Positions 61,514-64,000 of a DNA stretch of 64,000 nucleotides are shown in pieces. The notes below the pieces were generated by a model. The model searched no databases. It worked only from the letters and a program-made list of their open reading frames with translations, and was not told where the DNA came from. The translations under genes and the position numbers were made by a program. Position 1 is the first letter of the stretch. Each line of letters starts with the position of its first letter. Source of the stretch: Gammaproteobacteria bacterium (GTDB lineage Bacteria > Pseudomonadota > Gammaproteobacteria > Enterobacterales > Psychrobiaceae); NCBI GenBank assembly GCA_013214945.1, contig JABSRT010000011.1, forward strand, positions 91,423-155,422, given 5' to 3'.

Positions 61514-62764
61514 ATGATTAAATTACTGACCATCCTGCTTGTGAGCTTTAGCGCGAACTTAACCGCTCAGCAAACTATCGATCACAGTAAGCATCAGATG
61601 CAGCCACCAGTTACAGAACCAAGCTGTGACACTTTGAGCATGGCATGCGCAAAAACTATTTCATCAGCAGTCGATAACCAAGGTCGCATTTGGTCCGTTT
61701 GGTCACTTCAGCAATATCTCTATTTAAATTACAGCGATAACTTAGGCCGTTCGTATTCAAGACCGCGCAAAGTTAATAACGTTGCAGAAAAAATATCTAA
61801 TCGTGGTGAAAATCGCCCTAAAATTGCAATAGACGATGCTGGCAATGTGTATCTTTCATGGGTAACACCACTTACAAAACGTTTTAGCTCTAATGTTCGT
61901 TTTAGTTATCTCGCTGCAAACAGTAACCTATTTTCACCAGTCGTAACGGTCAACAATGACAATCTATTAACTGGTCATAGTTTTAACGAAATGGTGGTCA
62001 CCGACACTGGGGATGTTTATATCGCCTGGTTAGATGGTCGCGCGAAAGTTGCCGCAGAAAAACAGGGTACCCGTTTACGCCACAGTGAAATTTATCTCGC
62101 CCACGCAAACTTTATTCAAGGTAAAACGGTATTTGATAATAGCTACCTTACCCAAGGTACTTGTGTTTGCTGCCGTTTAGCGATGGATTTAGATCAGCAT
62201 GCACTACCAATACTAATGTGGCGCCATGTCTTTGAGAAAAATACCCGTGACCATGGTTTCTTAACGATGAAAAACCAGCAACAAGCCAACCCGATTAAAC
62301 GCGTTAGTTTTGAAAAGTGGCAAGTAGATGGCTGCCCGCATCAAGGCCCGAGCATGGTTAGAGAGAAAATTGGCGGAAATAGTAATCGGGTACATATGGC
62401 CTGGTTTAATAATGCATCCGATGCCAGCGGCCTATTTTATAGCTACAGCGATAACAACGGCGCAGACATGAGCAAGGTAAATCACTTTGCCACTAAAACA
62501 CAGTTGCCTGAGCATCCTTTTTTGTCTCGAAAAATCGTAGCTAATGGCACCAACTCGCTACTTCAGCTTGTGTGGCGAGAATATAATGGTAATGCGCATC
62601 AGATTAAATATCAGTCATCTGCTACCGGTGACATCTGGAGTGAGTCACGTGTGATCGCAACGGCCGTCAAGCAAGTCGATTATCCCTACATTTTACAACA
62701 CCCATCAGGCAGCTATTTACACTGGCACATTATCGGCCAGCCATTACGGTTAATTAAACTATGA
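61514..62764 (+). CDS. Secreted BNR/sialidase-like repeat protein with Cys/His motifs
   Basis: A 416-residue protein with a signal peptide (MIKLLTILLVSFSANLTA). Several beta-propeller repeats resemble BNR/Asp-box repeats (LNYSDNLGRSYS, FYSYSDNNG, YLSWV, HMAWF, QLVWR). After the signal comes DHSKHQM (residues 23-29), and the protein has six Cys: C38, C45, C217, C219, C220 and C274 (TCVCC and DGCPHQG). It has no obvious sialidase catalytic set, so I do not call it an enzyme. The Cys and His suggest metal or redox chemistry in the periplasm, an inference. Confidence 0.8.
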   Translation: MIKLLTILLVSFSANLTAQQTIDHSKHQMQPPVTEPSCDTLSMACAKTISSAVDNQGRIWSVWSLQQYLYLNYSDNLGRSYSRPRKVNNVAEKISNRGENRPKIAIDDAGNVYLSWVTPLTKRFSSNVRFSYLAANSNLFSPVVTVNNDNLLTGHSFNEMVVTDTGDVYIAWLDGRAKVAAEKQGTRLRHSEIYLAHANFIQGKTVFDNSYLTQGTCVCCRLAMDLDQHALPILMWRHVFEKNTRDHGFLTMKNQQQANPIKRVSFEKWQVDGCPHQGPSMVREKIGGNSNRVHMAWFNNASDASGLFYSYSDNNGADMSKVNHFATKTQLPEHPFLSRKIVANGTNSLLQLVWREYNGNAHQIKYQSSATGDIWSESRVIATAVKQVDYPYILQHPSGSYLHWHIIGQPLRLIKL

Positions 62765-63285
62765 TATCTTTCAACAAACCTGTCATTACCCTCGCCGTTA
62801 GTTTCCTATTCGCGGTAATAGCATTATTCAATAACAGCAAAGTATTCGCAGCAATCATTGGCAAGACAACTACCAGCGCTCCTAGCCAATTAACTGTCCA
62901 GAAGGCCAAACAGGTGTTCAAACAAGGACCTAAACTAATTGTAATGTGGTCATTGGAGTGTCCAGCATGCTTTGAAGAGTTAGAAACGCTAGCTCAATTA
63001 TTAAAACGTCACCCGGGATTAGCAATTACGCTGATATCAACTGATGACGATCCAACTCGCAACGAAGAAGTTAATCATGTTTACTCTGAACCAGCATTTA
63101 GAACTGTGCCACGTTGGGTCTATCAAGAAAATCAAGCACAACACATTAGTTATACCATTGATCCAACATGGCAAGGCGAGTTACCACGCAGCTTTTATAT
63201 TGATAAAACCGGTAAACAATTTGCGCATTCTGGTTTGTTAAGCCAAAAGCAACTTCAGAGCATAGTCGCTAAAATTAACCCTTAG
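62761..63285 (+). CDS. Secreted thioredoxin-like (TlpA-type) protein
   Basis: A 174-residue protein with an N-terminal signal or anchor (residues 8-30) and a thioredoxin-fold domain with active-site motif CPAC (C67, C70) in MWSLECPACFEEL. A cis-Pro-type region follows (WQGELPRSFYID). It overlaps the BNR gene by 4 bp (ATGA). It could act as a periplasmic thiol reductant for the neighbouring protein or for its ligand. It ends before a terminator. Confidence 0.88.
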   Translation: MISFNKPVITLAVSFLFAVIALFNNSKVFAAIIGKTTTSAPSQLTVQKAKQVFKQGPKLIVMWSLECPACFEELETLAQLLKRHPGLAITLISTDDDPTRNEEVNHVYSEPAFRTVPRWVYQENQAQHISYTIDPTWQGELPRSFYIDKTGKQFAHSGLLSQKQLQSIVAKINP

Positions 63286-63367
63286 CCTATTTGTAGTACG
63301 CCATTAAGCAGTTGTTCGATTTAATTTATAGGCAGACTAAAGCTTTCGGGTAATCCCCCCTTAAAAA

Positions 63368-63398
63368 TCTACCAGTCAAAACTTGACTGGTTTTTTTA
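63368..63398 (+). terminator. Rho-independent terminator downstream of the thioredoxin-like gene
   Basis: The stem ACCAGTCAA (63371-63379) / TTGACTGGT (63383-63391) with a 3-nt loop is followed by a run of T. It lies inside the left end of the IS remnant and is probably the effective terminator of the receptor operon. Confidence 0.88.
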
Positions 63399-63443
63399 TA
63401 TATAAATATTTCAAGCTAGCAAGTTCATTGATATCCAGAGATT

Positions 63444-63648
63444 GGTAATTCCCCCTCAACAAAATGCTTACATTGAACGCTTTAATCGCACCGTTAGGTA
63501 TGACTGGTTAAGTCATTATATCTATGAGGATATTGAACAATTACAAGATCGAGCAACACGTTGGTTATGAACCAATAATAATGAGCGACCTAATATGGGG
63601 ATAGGCAGAATAACACCGATCCAGAAAAGAAGATTAACTAAAATATAA
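63444..63648 (+). pseudogene. IS3-family transposase OrfB C-terminal fragment
   Basis: The frame reads QQNAYIERFNRTVRYDWL, then a TGA stop at 63568-63570 inside what should be a W-T-Y-N-N-E-R-P-N-M region (here WL*TNNNERPNMG), and ends TAA at 63646-63648. These are the signature C-terminal parts of the DDE integrase-like OrfB. It lacks the N-terminal DDE core and is decayed. Confidence 0.85.
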
Positions 63649-63694
63649 GTTCTACGACTGACCTTCATTAATAATGGGGGGATTACCCACCCAA

Positions 63695-64000
63695 ATACTT
63701 GCTAATTTTTAAATCCAGGCGCGAAAAAGCGACTGCAAATTATAATGCAGCGGCTTCATCTAAATAGGTGATTGGCATGGCTATGTCGTTCTGGTCGTGG
63801 CTACGAGTTAACTCTCGCACTGACTGCGTCAGCGACTACCCCCCATATTCTTACTAATTATTATATTGCAGACGTGAAAAAGCCGCTGCAAATTAATGCA
63901 GCGGCTTCATCTAAATAGGTGATTGGCAATGGCTGACCACTGTAGCCATCAACCCGTTAACCCTGTTGCAACGACTACGTCGTCGACAAGCGCTTTGAAG
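63695..64000. repeat. Imperfect tandem repeat of about 151 bp, continuing past the window
   Basis: Unit 1 (about 63695-63845) and unit 2 (about 63846 to the window end) share a core, 63718-63782 and 63869-63934, that includes a stem-loop (GCCGCTGCA/TGCAGCGGC in unit 2) followed by CATCTAAATAGGTGATTGGC. The stretches after the core are similar but more diverged. There is no coding frame. Confidence 0.75.

Larger units (their letters stand above)
63348..63688. mobile_element. Internally deleted insertion-sequence remnant
   Basis: The segment is bounded by a perfect 13-bp terminal inverted repeat: GGGTAATCCCCCC at 63348-63360 and its complement at 63676-63688. Inside is only a fragment of an IS3-type transposase. 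The 341-bp size is far below a full IS3 element (1.2-1.5 kb). I see no clear target-site duplication at the ends. Confidence 0.75.

Noticed and set aside
63695..64000. CRISPR array
   Set aside because: The repeat unit is about 151 bp with only two visible imperfect copies, not short direct repeats with unique spacers.

Overview
The window is a chromosomal segment of a gammaproteobacterium. Gene content and order point to the Alteromonadales, near Shewanella, Psychrobium or Colwellia. Three things suggest this: the petABC-sspAB and rplM-rpsI-zapE-zapG-degQ-degS runs, the murA-ibaG-mla-kds-lpt-rpoN-hpf-rapZ-mgtE run, and a complete MSHA pilus locus next to mreBCD. The DNA looks AT-leaning throughout. 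The genus is an inference, because no rRNA gene is present.

Layout. 1-2.2 kb: the end of diaA, dolP, then sspB and sspA on the minus strand. 2.4-5.0 kb: the cytochrome bc1 operon petABC. 5.5-6.3 kb: rplM-rpsI. 6.6-11.1 kb: zapE, zapG and the two HtrA-type proteases degQ and degS. 11.2-15.8 kb: murA-ibaG-mlaBCDEF on the minus strand. 16.2-24.9 kb, plus strand: a Ca2+/Na+ antiporter, kdsD-kdsC-lptC-lptA-lptB (Kdo synthesis and LPS export), rpoN, hpf, rapZ and mgtE. The usual ptsN and npr genes are absent here. 25.2-27.3 kb: a chemoreceptor. 27.3-30.8 kb: pmbA and tldD flanking darP. 30.9-40.2 kb, minus strand: nitrilase, yhdP, rng, maf, mreD, mreC, mreB. 40.4-58.1 kb, minus strand: the 17-gene MSHA type IV pilus locus from mshI to mshQ.

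58.2-64 kb is the accessory end. It has a PLP-dependent D-cysteine desulfhydrase-like gene, then a tight three-gene plus-strand cassette: a TonB-dependent receptor, a secreted Cys/His-containing BNR-type protein and a secreted thioredoxin-like CPAC protein. After these come a small insertion-sequence remnant with 13-bp terminal inverted repeats and a decayed IS3-type transposase fragment, and the start of a roughly 151-bp imperfect tandem repeat that runs off the window.

How the genes work together. Much of the segment is envelope biology: outer-membrane lipid asymmetry (mla, yhdP), LPS synthesis and export (kds, lpt), peptidoglycan precursor and rod shape (murA, mre), envelope proteolysis (degQ, degS, dolP) and surface attachment (MSHA). 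The most uncharacterised system is the receptor/BNR/thioredoxin cassette. I infer from gene order and Cys/His motifs, not from proof, that it imports or handles a metal or thiol-containing ligand.
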